From positions 10,168,001 through 10,232,000 of the forward strand of contig NC_060024.1 in NCBI RefSeq assembly GCF_021134715.1: 64,000 nt of DNA, written 5' to 3'. Origin of the DNA: Daphnia pulex. Lineage: Eukaryota; Arthropoda; Branchiopoda; Diplostraca; Daphniidae. Position 1 is the stretch's first letter. Each line of letters starts with the position of its first letter. Of this stretch, positions 13,601 through 26,000 are shown one piece after another. The notes beneath the pieces are model-generated. The model ran no database searches and was not told the origin of the DNA. It worked only from the letters and a program-made list of their open reading frames with translations. Position numbers and translations under genes: made by a program.

Positions 13601-16470
13601 ATTTCCAATGGCAAATATTAATATTGATCGACGTCTTGTCGGTCTCATTAGCGACAGATATTGCCCATCCGGCATTTTGTTTGTATGCCGACGATATCTT
13701 ACAAGGAAGCGCATCTTAAGGGCACACAAATAGATGCTCGTCGTCATCTCGGCTAGTGGACCGTGACAAATCGGATTATATTCTCTTCTTCCGTATATTA
13801 TTACAGGAGAGTACTCGTGCCTGAAAGTGGATCTCCTGTTCAGAAGAGAATTCTCCTACTACTTGATTACCATCTACATTCCTTGCTGCATGTTAGTCAT
13901 CGTATCATGGGTGTCTTTCTGGCTGGACGCCAACGCAGTGCCGGCTCGTGTATCGCTCGGAGTCACCACCCTACTCACGATGGCCACCCAAACGACCGGT
14001 ATCAACAACTCACTTCCGCCAGTCTCCTACACAAAAGTAAGTATCATTAGTTTCCATTTGCGGGGCCTTTTTCACAGGCAGCAGCATTTTACACACATAT
14101 ACAAAAGTTGCCGAAAGGGACCCAGGAATTTTATCGAGACAAAGAAGGCAAAACAACTTGGATATTGTAATAAGTTTCTATGGGGTTGAGACTGTATTTG
14201 ATGCGATCGATATACGCTGTTCACCGGGGCAACTTTCTTTCGCTCGACATGAAAGAAGCAACTATACGAGATATTCACGCATTTTTCTCGCGTTGAGATG
14301 CTTCAAAGCGCAGCCTGCAACACTGACAGCGACTCCATCACTGCTGCCTTTTTTCTCTCTTGACTGATCATATTAAGTGCAATGCCGATAAGACTTCACG
14401 AGGGTTTCCGTGGCTATGATAAGCGACTCCGCAACCCGTTGCTCTATTCTATAGGGGAAATGTCAAGTGTTTTTCTTTCTTTTTGGTGCTCCGCAACGAC
14501 TTTGAAGTTGCACATTTTGAATCATCCTCTATTGTTGTTTTTCCCCGCTTCAAACCGCTTCAAATTTTTCAGATTTCCGAGTGATAATTTCACCGACAGG
14601 GCGGAATGTCTGATAGAATCGGCTATCCAATAGACGGGGGGATTCATTATTTCATGTGCCGATTATGTGTCAAGTTGGTAGTACATTTTCGGATGGCTGC
14701 ATGCTTAAGTTATGCTAATAATCTCGACTCAACTTTTAAGTGAAGCATAGTTACTATGAGATTCCATCCCAAGTTTTCTTTGATGGTGCAGCGTCGAGTT
14801 TTCTAGAAGCTTTGATGGGTGGTTTCATTATTCGAGGGAAATGTTACACGAATATCCGGTCGCGATTGATCAACTCTATCAATATGTACAGTTCGAAGAC
14901 AGGGGTCGAATCGTCTTTGTGCATATTTGCCAGTCGTAGAAATTGCAATCCCAGTGTGTGTGTGTGTGTGTGTGTGTATTGAACGCGCAATAGATTCCAA
15001 ACAGGAAATGCTGATAATCGATTCGGAAATTGAATTTTTTGTTGTTGTTGATGGATTGATTTGCACAGGCCATTGACGTGTGGACTGGTGTATGCTTGAC
15101 GTTCGTTTTTGGAGCGCTGCTGGAATTCGCCCTCGTCAACTACGCTTCGCGATCCGATGCGCATCGGGAGAAGATGAAAAAACAGCGCAAACAGTGGGAA
15201 ATGGAACACCAAGCTGCTTTAGATGCTATGGCCGCTGACGGTCTTCTTGACGATCGCAATTCTTTTGCTATGGTAAGTGGCACGATTTTTTTTTTTTAAT
15301 TTCACTTCCATTGTATACGAGCAAAGCTGACAGAGGCCGGGCGTGAATAACCAATGATTTCAGTCGCGGGGTGAGGTTCAAATTGTGATTGAAATCCGTT
15401 TAGCAACTGTACGAATGACGAAGAGTCGCAGTAATACTATTTGACGATCCGAATATTAGCGTTGCTACGAGAGAGTAGTTTTCACTTTTTTACAGGATGC
15501 GGCATCGATCGACCGTAATTTATTTATGAGTAGAACGTCTCTAGAGTTTAGTGTACCTGCGCACGTAGGCTGGCTGGCTGGCAACAGTTTTGGTTCAAAC
15601 TAAACTGTGACGACTTTTCTTTTCAACAAAACTTGTAACATATTCAAGAAACTATTACATTAGAGAATAATTTGTTAGAATCATCGAAGAGGATTAAAAT
15701 AATGAGAAACACGATTGTCACATGACAAACTTCATAAATTTTGTATTATTTTTCAAAGCACAAAAAAAAAGAAAAAACTAAAATTGAAGAATTAGAATCA
15801 ATGCTGAGTTAAGTCGGCCTAGCTTATAGTTTAGGTCTAAGGAAAGAAAGTATATAGATCCTATGCTATCAGATTCGTGCCTGTCGAAACACCAGTTTGC
15901 CAACTAGTTAATCATTTGATGCTGCATTTCATAAAGTATGATGTTCATAAAGTTCGAAAAGTAAACTTTGGTCGAATAACTACTCGGAACTCACGTATTC
16001 ATCACATTTACTTGGAGGTTGGACTCGAAGTTATATCTGTCATCAACGCAATATTTCCAAAGAGACTGATAAACTCACAGACTTAATAATGAACATGCAG
16101 GGAGACTATAAATGTAGAAAGTTTGATTTCATCATAAATTGGATCGCGAGCTGGATTGGAAAAGAAACCCTATGTGAAAGAACTGCTTTAATTAACTCTC
16201 GGCGTTTTTTTTAAATATTTTTTGTGCATACAGAAACCGCTGGTTCCAGCCAGTACCGAAGTCATCTTCATGGAAGATGGACGTGATCGTGGGCAGCAGA
16301 GAAACGACGGTATGCAGACAGAAACGTGTTGTCGCACCTGGATAGGTACGTACACGTTGCGTTCGAAACGCATCGATGTCATCTCCCGCATTATTTTCCC
16401 CCTAGTATTCGCTGTGTTTAACATGGCTTACTGGAGCACTTATCTCAATCAAGACGATGATACGATATAA
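7667..16470 (+). CDS. GluCl: glutamate-gated chloride channel (GluCl), Cys-loop ligand-gated anion channel
   Basis: This is a pentameric plasma-membrane chloride channel opened by glutamate and, in this family, by macrocyclic lactones. Ten exons were placed: 7667-7731, 8080-8210, 8299-8366, 8965-9034, 11469-11622, 12100-12182, 13214-13348, 13807-14036, 15069-15272 and 16234-16470. All phases agree and the product is 458 aa, a normal family length. A signal peptide occupies about residues 1-22. The Cys-loop is C170-C184. The second, GluCl/glycine-receptor-type cysteine pair is C229/C240. M1 starts near residue 252, and a PAR anion-selectivity motif lies at 281-283 just before M2 ([17 protein letters not shown]). 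M3 lies in exon 9. A short intracellular loop and M4 ([18 protein letters not shown]) lie in exon 10. The start was chosen for its signal peptide and its position after a likely 5'UTR acceptor. Identity as GluCl is strong; alternative splice forms are not excluded. Confidence 0.95.
9035..11468. other. intron 4 of the chloride channel gene
   Basis: This is the longest intron of the gene (2.4 kb). Roughly 9080-9990 is more GC-rich and less simple than its surroundings, and could be a decayed interspersed repeat. I see no terminal repeats or protein similarity that would name it. A C-run lies at 10753-10768. No further exon resembling the channel was found. Confidence 0.5.
14954..14977. repeat. 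(GT)n microsatellite in a GluCl intron
   Basis: An uninterrupted GT dinucleotide run of about 12 units lies in intron 8 of the chloride channel gene. It is length-variable in principle, and no function is inferred. Confidence 0.9.
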
Positions 16471-17003
16471 TATAATAACCCGTCTCTCCTTTCCATTCCC
16501 AAGAAAGAAAGAAAACCAAATTATAACCAAATTCCATGTCCGTTTTTTTCCGCAATAACAATTTCATTGCACGTGGCGTTAATTACTTGTACACGTAATG
16601 TAAGCAGTTTTTCAATAACTGTAGTTAAATTTTACGCTCTTTTTAACTGTGATTTGTATACAGTTGACTAGTCATTTAACTCATTTTCCATTTACGTTGG
16701 TGTTGAAGGAGACTTAAACACTAAAGTAGCCTAGCGCAATCATTTTAGAATTCGGTCGACATCTTGATATTATATTAAACTGAAGCTCACAGTAGTTGAA
16801 CGAGTTATTTGCGGACGGTCAAAGATTGTGTAGCTTGAGAAAAGGATTAAATATTCAGAAGCTGAATTTGAATCAACGACATAACAATATAAATAAAAAA
16901 AAAATGACATGACTACCAAAGTAAGCAAACGGTTCTTAACTGACAAATTTTTAACGGCGGTGTAAATCGTGTCTGTCTTCTTCGCAATTCATCTTCCGCG
17001 TAG
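16471..17003. other. convergent 3' ends of GluCl and VPS13
   Basis: Only 533 nt separate the GluCl stop codon from the VPS13 stop codon on the opposite strand, so both 3'UTRs must fit here or overlap. An AATAAA near 16890 is a plausible plus-strand polyadenylation signal. No open frame or other feature was recognised. Confidence 0.7.
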
Positions 17004-20000
17004 TTACGATTTCATTATTTGTTCCACTTTTCTGCGTATCATCTGTTAATCGATAAAGACGAATACTGTTAAAATACATTCAATCGTACAAACTGACTCG
17101 TCGAATTCTTCTAAATCTCTTTACTTATTACCTCGCATTTCTCTTGAGATTGAATGGCAACCAACTTTCCACTCTCGCTGCTCGTGAACAATCCCAAGAC
17201 TTTCTTGTTGTTGCGTAAGGGGATGTACAATCCGTGGGGATTCGATTGGGGAGGTTGGGTTAGCTCTTCCCACGTGTGGCTCCACTCGACCTATTATCCA
17301 TGTTTAAATCGATACTGTCAGTATAATAAAGTAAAGAATCTTTTCACAGCGCTAAACAAAAGCCTTGGCGTGATGAACACCTTTCTGTGAAGCACACAAG
17401 GCAAAACGGATAAGAAAAGAGATGAAACGAACCTGCCATTGCCCAAAGAGATCGTGCGACATGAGCACGAGTCGACGATCTGTTACTAAAAGAGTCATTT
17501 TAGTGTCCGTCACTGCATGGTCCACATAATAGTCCGTCTTGGAAAACCGCCCTTTATCCAGGATCTGCGGGAAAATAAAGAAAAACGGCGAAATGAGCAA
17601 ACGTCCAGTAAATCATTTAACCGGTTAGTACAAACAAAATACACTGAGCATTTAAGTTAGCTGCATTTCAAGATAGGCAAGAGAACTTGTAGTAATGTGT
17701 AAGCAGAAACGAAGGCTTAATTTAAGTCTTCATTTTTGAAAGTTCACTACACTCCAGAGACTTCAATAATAAACTTCTTCGACAAGCTCAACAATGTAGC
17801 AATTATCACACGATCAAACAACTTCATATTACAAAGCGGAAGCGAGTTATAAGGGACATTCTAAGGACCCTTTCTTTTCCTTTGATCAAAATGTTCAAAG
17901 ACGAGCAACAATCAATAAAGAAATTCGATCACGGACAGCGTAAAAAGTACCACACAACTTACCTTTAGTAAACAATCCCCGTCGGCTTGATAGCGGATAT
18001 AAGGTCTAACGATTCCATCCGGATGCAGAAAACGTGGTGGACGCAGGCGTGACAACTCCTCGTTGACATCGGCAGCTCTAGGCAAATTTACGGACATTTT
18101 AGATGATAAACAGCGGATCATTATTTAAAAAGGAGAAGGAAGTATTTAAATAACGGCCCTCTTCAGTGTATATATCACGGAAACTGGGGGTAGGATATAC
18201 TGTGTCAGTTCTTTAGAACAATAAAGGCATGAATAAAACAGGAACGCTAGCTCGTTCGTTACAGCTACGTACTACACATGATGTCGTAAAACCCAATGAT
18301 TTATAGCGGATACGGATCGAGAAAAAAAAAACTGTTACGGGTCCCCAACAATGGACGGCATTTGAAATAAGAAACATCTCCACAAAAACCAAATACCATT
18401 TTCAATCAAAGCTATAAGGACAAAGACATAAGTAACAAGCCCTAACATTAGCGAACGATTCAATCATCAGACACACAAGGGGGCTACGACTGAAACAAGT
18501 AAAGAGATCGAATGAAATCAGCCAAGACTAAGAACAGACCTAGAGACTGAAAAGGCCTAGACGTTCCCAATCATTTCCATTGCCAAGACGACGACGACGA
18601 CGGCTCAAAGAAATGTAGGAGACGTGCGGAGAATGTTGGGGGGGAAGTTCTGTTTCTTGTACACTATTGATGTCGAAAAAGATATGAGCAATAATCGACT
18701 TTTTTTTTCCTTTTTTTCCTCCGCACATGCACAACATCAATGTCGTCACGCTTAATTTGCTGCTCCACAAGATATCCAGCAGAGTTCATGAAAGGGGAAA
18801 AAGAACCTCGAATTTTCTCTCTATTGATTTCTTGTAGACTGCAGCGACTCCACTTTCCCATCAGGGATGCAAGTAAATATTAAAGCTCTTTGCAGCCTTG
18901 GCTTCAATACGAATAGGGTCGATAGAAACAACAGTCTCACCCATTATGATTCCGCCACTTAAAGATGCTCAAATGTTTTACTTTCCTCGGCTGCTTACTC
19001 TACTGGATTCGTCTTCAAGAATGTCGACAGTTCCATAAACCATAACCGCGCAGAGGTTTACTCTCTTTGAAAGCCCCAAGAATAACAGATGGAGGGAAAT
19101 GTGGTCTACTCGCTAATGGTCTAATGGACAGCGTTCGGCAAAGAGGGATTGGAGATTAGGACTTACTTTTTCATGGCGTCCAGTGATCCGCTGGCAAAGT
19201 CGGCGATGGCAGCAGTCGGTCGTGCCACGAGTCCCACCATGCCTTTGCCGATTCCTGCGAAGAAACCTCCTACTCCTTGCTGTTGGGCTCCTTCGATCGG
19301 ACGCATCACAACTCCTGAAACGCCTTCCACAACGCCCATAAAAAGGCCTTTGCCTCCAAGGGCTAAATTTTCTCCAATGTCTGCGGGACGACGCCGCAAA
19401 TCTTCTCGTCGGGTCTTCTGATAGTCTTTATCGAACGTTAAGTACGACAGACTCTTTCCTATGGTGCCGGCGATCCTGGATCCTGCTCCAGCCAGACCAC
19501 CAATTGTGTGTCCAACGAGGCTGCGGGCACCCAATGCTAGGCCTTCCACAAACTCTCCCGGTCCTTGAATTGCACCTTGGAAAGGTTCGTAAAAGAGTTG
19601 CTCGACGCCTTGTGATATTCCCAGGGCTAGTCCAAATGGATTCCCAATTACATCTAATCCAAAGACTAAGACGTAGAACTGCTTTGCAGCTTGGCCAGTG
19701 TAATGCCATTGTAGGTCTTGGGCCAGCTGCTGCCAGCTCAAAAAGGTGTCGTTGCGCTCGAAGAAGCCCAGGCGGAAGACAACTGTAGGTTAAAAATGAA
19801 TGGATGTGTTAACGACAGTTTAATGAAAAGCGGTGATTTCGGCATTACCATCTTGAACTTCCGTCAAGCTGACGCCGACGCTTTGTAGAACCAAATTGAG
19901 CAGCTGACTGGTAGGATTATTACTGCTTTGTTGTGCTGAAGAACTAACGGCGCCATCGGTCCCAGTATTGGAGAAGCTGAGATGAATCTTCAATGGAGAC

Positions 20001-23000
20001 AGGTGCAGCATCTTGAAATAGTTTTCAGGGGCTTTGTCATTGAGCAAACGAGTCCTCTCGTGCAATCCTAGAAGGGAAAAAATAACAAGTTATGATAACA
20101 ACAAAACACTGACCATCCTTTTATATTTTTTTTTACCTCGTTTGGCAGATAGAATATCCAATTCCACGTTATGTTTGTGTTCCAATTCAGATACGAGATC
20201 ACTTTCATTCGCCAACAATGAACCCAGTCCGTTAATCAGCGACATATCGGCGCGAAAGTGGCACTCTTGCACCAGCAATTTGAAGTACTCGTATTGTTTC
20301 ACGTCAGTTTGCTGTCCAACTAATTCGACGATGCTGATTTCCACAAACGGATGCGGAATGGACTCGGTGGCAATGCTACGAGGGGGAGGGACCGGAGCAA
20401 AGACGACGGGAAAGACACAATCTTCCAGCTGATTATCGATCTGCAGTTTGTTGAGACGGGCATGAATAAGTCGTCGATTGCAATATGTCTCGAACAGTAA
20501 CTCTACACCGGATCGGTAGCTTCTCCGAAGTAATCTTTCTTTGGGCTTGTAGACTTTGAGTTCTTTGAAGTCGACTAAAAGGCGACCGCCGTCCAATTCC
20601 CGCCGGCTGTTGGTCGGGATATTTGCTGACAAATTTCGCATGTATTGTTGGAAGGCCTCCTCCAGCATTATGTTGTGGCGTACAATCATAGCGCGGTAGA
20701 TCGGTCGCATCGTATTCATTTTGGCAGTCTCCCAGATGATACCCGAGCTTGTGATTCCGGCATAGAGAATTTCCCGTCGATGCACGTTGTCCACTAACGA
20801 GACGCCAAGTCCGTGAAGCGATATAGTGACGCTCTGCTCAACTGGTTCTGCTGTGCTGCTGCTGCGCTGCTGGAAGGCGAGCATTTTGTCATCGGTGAAC
20901 AACAGGACGCGCTGTCTTCCGTGCAGGAAAGAAATCCATTCCAAAGAGCCAGCAGGGCTGTCAAAAGTGCCACTGGCACTCCGCGTGACGTCGCGACCAC
21001 TAAACTCGCGTTTGAAGCCACAACTGCCCCACGTTAAGTTTCTTGCTCCATTGGGCTGAAGCCAAGTGTAGTAGGCAGCGTGATGCGGTCCAAGCTCCAT
21101 ACAAGTTGATCCATCGTTGGATTCACTGATGCTCACAGATATTTGGGAATGATTGACCAACAGAAGAGGTGCTCGGCCGTCTTCGTATGGGTGGCAGACG
21201 ATGACGACGGACGACTCTGAAACCTGAAAGTCGATGAAGAGCCCACCGTAGCCGTTGTTTAGCCGCAATAACGTGGGTTGCGGATTGTCCAGTGATAAGG
21301 CGAGTGTCTCCTCCGTTGTGCCGGATACTCGGAAAATCAACCATTTTTGCTGAAAGTGTGGCCAAAACGGAAGAGATTGGCTCGATGTAACCGACAGCCA
21401 GTCTCGACGTGTTGTGGGCGTCGGTGATCGAGGGCCCACTTCGCGTACTTCATACACGTCAATATCAAACGGAGCCAAATTGGAGATAATATAATACGGC
21501 GTGAAAATGACTTGCTTCGTTAACCCTTCGTGGCTGAGTTGAATTGTACAGCCTAATTGGTAACACAATGGGTTTTCGCCATCTCCTTCTTCCGTTTTGC
21601 AGGTCACAAGTCCCGAGCTACCAGCCACGTCGAGAGAAAATCGATCCGACCAATTTGAATCCTCGACACGTATCATGGCAGTCTTCTTTTCGAAGAAAGA
21701 TTTGGGTCGAAAGGAAAATAACACAGGGTCTTGCATGTTCTCGGGATGATAAATACAATTGTCTTCTTCTCCCTATTGATTGAGTGAGCAGAAAAAAAAA
21801 GAGAAAAAAGGGAAACAAGATTGATCATTGGGTTAGTCTAGGCGGATCAATAAAAAATAAATAAATAAACGCGCACACACACATACAAGCGACGCTTTGA
21901 TTCGCAACTTAAAAAAAAAAAAAAGAAAATATGTGACGAAGCATGATCAAGAAGACATAAAGCAGCACTCAAAGCAATCAACACTACTACATTTCGCAGA
22001 CCTCGCGGGACGGGATTAAAAGCCTAAATATTTTGGACCGACATACGTAAACATATTCAACTAAAGACGCAAGAAGGGAGATGATGCCTTTCGCAAGTTC
22101 TTTTGTTCTCCCCCATTTCTATCCGCTTTCGTAGAGACAAGACAAAAGTTAGAACGCGAGTTAATATTTGAGCATGTAAAACAAAGCCGACAATATTAAG
22201 ACGGTTGTAACCTCAACATTATTACGACAACTTCTCCAGAAAAAAAGCGGAGTATTACCCAGCCATTAGAAGCTACACACAAAAGAGAGTCGAGGAAATT
22301 CACATTACTTTATGTGATTATAGGGAACAACATTCTTTAGCATTCCAGCGTTCCTTTTCTTCATTTCCAGTTTACTCTCCGCCCTGATCCCCCGAGTGTT
22401 TATATCGTGGTCAAGTCAATCAAGTTAGTGATGAGCAAATCATTGAGAGAAAGAAAATAAAGAGACGAGAGAGAGAGAAAAATCAATATAGTAACAAAAA
22501 CGCCGGATGAGGCTGTGCAATAAGGATTCGCAATCATTACGGACAGAAGGGACGGAAAACGGGCGGGAGGTGGTCATTAACTCACCAAGGATGTCGCCAA
22601 CGAGGCAACGGACCTTAAAGAAACCGTGGAAGCCCAGCGCTGTTCATTCATGAATAAAAACCCAAATTCCAAAAGAAAAAAATATTTTCTGAAAACAACT
22701 GAAAAGGAGGGATCGAAGCAGCTCTTAGCGAAAGGTTTTTGATGACCTAGGTATTTACCTTCAATGATTTGCGCACCTTCGCCTTTTTAGACGACTTGCC
22801 GGAATGCTGGAATGTACAGAAAACACACACGCTACAGATAAGGTGAACTCGAAACAGGGCTTAGTTCTCCACATGGTACATTGAGAAGGCGGCAAATTTT
22901 CTTCGTTCCTGCGATAACTGAGATGCAATCTTACCTTATAAGCCAACAAAAGACCAGTGTTGTTGATCATCCAAAAGGGGCAGTAGACCGTCATATGAAC

Positions 23001-26000
23001 GGTCTGATCTTTGACGGTAGAAAAGATGCCCAAGTCTAAAGTTGCCTTTGCCGAACCGTCGTACGAGATCAGACTCCACACAGATAACTCGACTGGAATT
23101 GGCCGAATTTCTTCTTTGCATGCCCAGTCACGTTCCAGATAGTTCTTCAACTGGAAAAGGAAAAAAAACGGGAAGATTAAACTTTAATCGTTTCAGCTAG
23201 AATATGTCTCTAGCGTTGATCTGTTTCTCATCCGTGCCATAATTCTTAGAGCGGAAAAGTTGAGAAACGCCTATTACCTTCAAGACTAGGAAGGCAGCCC
23301 CAGGCTCCACTGAAGAGAGATAACGGCTGGCGCCCGGTGGCACAATCAATTCGTTCACGGCGCCGCATGTAAGAATATAAAGTGGTAGCGGCAAGGAATT
23401 ATGCAAAATGACTGTCGGCCGCAGATGGATCGCATAGCAAAAGCTGTTTAGCGTTTTCTTCCTCGTGTCTTCCAAATATATGTGCTCGACGTTCCCAGTC
23501 ACCTATAAACAAATAGACAAGCAAACAAACATGAGAATATTCTAATTACATCAACGGAAAAGGGTCGATTCAACTTTTTTTTTTTTTACCTGCATGAAGA
23601 AAGGATCTTCATTATGAGAAGTTCCGGAAGACTGCCGCGAACTGCACTGCAGCACTTTGTTGATGGTATTCTGGCGTTGAAGATCCCGCCACACAAAGGG
23701 TACAATCGAAACGCCATAACTAGATAACTCAGAAGAATTACCATGGATGTCGGCATTAACCTTATAAGCATTCGCAACGCGTATTTCAAGCGCTTAGATT
23801 ACAGTGAACTTCTAAATGGCTATTACATGCTAAGCGCGTCCTTTTCCCCAAACATTGTAAACGAATCGGACAGACGAGGAATACGTAATTCTATCGATGA
23901 AAGTCAAATCCGAGTCGGTAGAGTAGGATACACGTGGCATTCTTTTGTTTTTCTTTACTTCAATATGTCAAGTCTAATAGAAAGCTACCAGCTATATTAC
24001 ATCTCCCATTGACCTTATTAACAGAAGAGCTGTAACTTCAAAAATAAAAATCTAACAAGAAAGGCTTTAGCGAAGGACTCACCCAAGAGGACTGAAGAAA
24101 AGTTCACCAGTCGGCGTGTACAGAGCAAATAAAGGGACGTTGAGTACGCCACACTCTTCCACTCGGCCCACTCCATTCACTTCGTTGCCCGTCTTCGTCA
24201 TGTAGTAAACGTCTATCGGTTGCTGGAAATGATTGTGAATTTGTACGACGCCTCGGAAGGTTATGGATCGGAAACCAAAATCGTTGCAAATATCGGCAAC
24301 AACCCCGATATTTTCATCCCTTGCAGAACGTCCAGCTGGTAGATAGCGACGGCTGGAGCGGCTAACAGGAATTCCATTACTGTAAGAAAGGTCTGGTATC
24401 TTGACAGTTAAGATCCTCTCGTTTTCCATCTCTTCGCTTAGGACAGAACGCGTACGAGTTTTAGTCTTCAACTTCAAACCAATTTTCGATCCGGATTCAA
24501 GAATCTGTGTAAAATTAAAAGTAAATGCGATATAATAAGTGCACGTTAGTAGCGTATTGTGAGTATATAATTACCAGTTCTTTGGCATCGGTGATAGATG
24601 CGTCGTCGACGGTAAAATCAGAATTGTGAAGACTGATTACAACGTTCTTGTCCAACTGATTCTGGACCACGTAAAGTGAAGGGGGCAACAGATCCCGTTT
24701 GGACAGTTTTTGATTAACTGCGTCGCTAAAGGCTTTTCCCAGCAGAGAAACAACATCAAGGAAGCTTCGAGTCACCGTCAATTCCATAGTATCCGCTGAG
24801 TCAAATTTGATTTCCAGTTTAGAAGAAGGTCGATTTTCAAATTCAAATCCGTCAGAAAAGTCTTCCACGACTTTTTTCATCTTCATCGTCAGTTCCCAGG
24901 GTCGCTGTCGAACCGGCCCTAACCGAGTGCAATCCACCGGCTCAAGTAGAGGTTCCCACAAAGCCAGTCTGCTATTGTAATAGCCGGCTCGAAGATTAAG
25001 GCTGGCGGACAATTCTAAAACTGAGCTCCAATTCTTCACACTGGCATTCATCTTACTCTCCACCAAAACCAAAGGCGAAGTTCGGTTGCCCTGACCCGTT
25101 TCAATCATCATTTCAAAATGATTAAAAACCAAAATCATTTCTTCGCTGCGACAGCGTTTTCCATGGGTTTCTGAAGGCGAAGGCAAGTTATCGAGTTGGA
25201 CAAGTTCGTGAGCTTCAACGCCGACTTCTGTTTCCAGGAACGGGAAGTTAAAGAAAGCCAAGGGTTTCATTTCCCAAAGGTTCGCCAACGAAGCCGTTTC
25301 TATTTGATATTCTTCCTCCTCCTCTTCTTCTCTCAGTGACGAGCCGTCATCGTCTGTCAGGGCCATACTTTTGCTCACACTCGCTAGCAACGCGATCGTT
25401 CCCGGGGACACACTTAGAGTCACGTCACCTATGTTTACGTCCACTTGAGAGGCTTGCTCATCTTCGCACAACTTCGCTTTGACAGCTAACCAGCAGGGAC
25501 TCAGAACGGTGGCCATGGTTCCTTGGCGATGAGCAGGATCGAAAAGGCAGGAGTAAATATGGAGTTTGGAAACTTCTCCGGAGATGTCCATTGCTTGCGG
25601 TAGCAGTAAAAGATTCAACTTCATTTCAAAGTTGAGAACAAGGGCGCTGGTATCGAGGCGATCGATTCGATCCACCAGAAAAATGTCCGGTTGGTCCACA
25701 CGGACCGCGACCGTTATCAAGGGTACAAACTGAGGAATTCTGCTGCGAGCTTGAGCGACGTGAGAAGAATTGCTTGGTTTAACGGTCGGCTTCGTAGAAG
25801 AGGATGATTTGGGCTTAGGCAATCCTGAAGTGAAGAAGCTCAAGAGCCTCAACAAGTAACTTGGGCACAGAATCAAAGTGAATCCGCACAAATGTACATC
25901 CACTTTCGAGTCTTGTTGCTTTTCTTGTTGAAAACTAATCATCAACATTTGTTGTTGTGAGTTGCTACCGGATTCGGTGGGATAGAGAAGGCGATTGATT

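Noticed and set aside
12884..13621. 245-codon plus-strand open frame
   Set aside because: It reads through GluCl intron and the 13214-13348 exon in the wrong frame. The Cys-loop channel frame there is certain.
17350..17383. Alternative VPS13 terminal exon ([10 protein letters not shown] then stop)
   Set aside because: A usable acceptor precedes it, but it would truncate the PH-like domain. The exon at 17290-17132 continues the domain ([10 protein letters not shown]...) in frame and is preferred; a minor truncated isoform is not excluded.
19105..19160. Possible tRNA gene (ATGGTCTAATGGACAG)
   Set aside because: Only a D-arm-like word; no cloverleaf pairing. It lies in a VPS13 intron.
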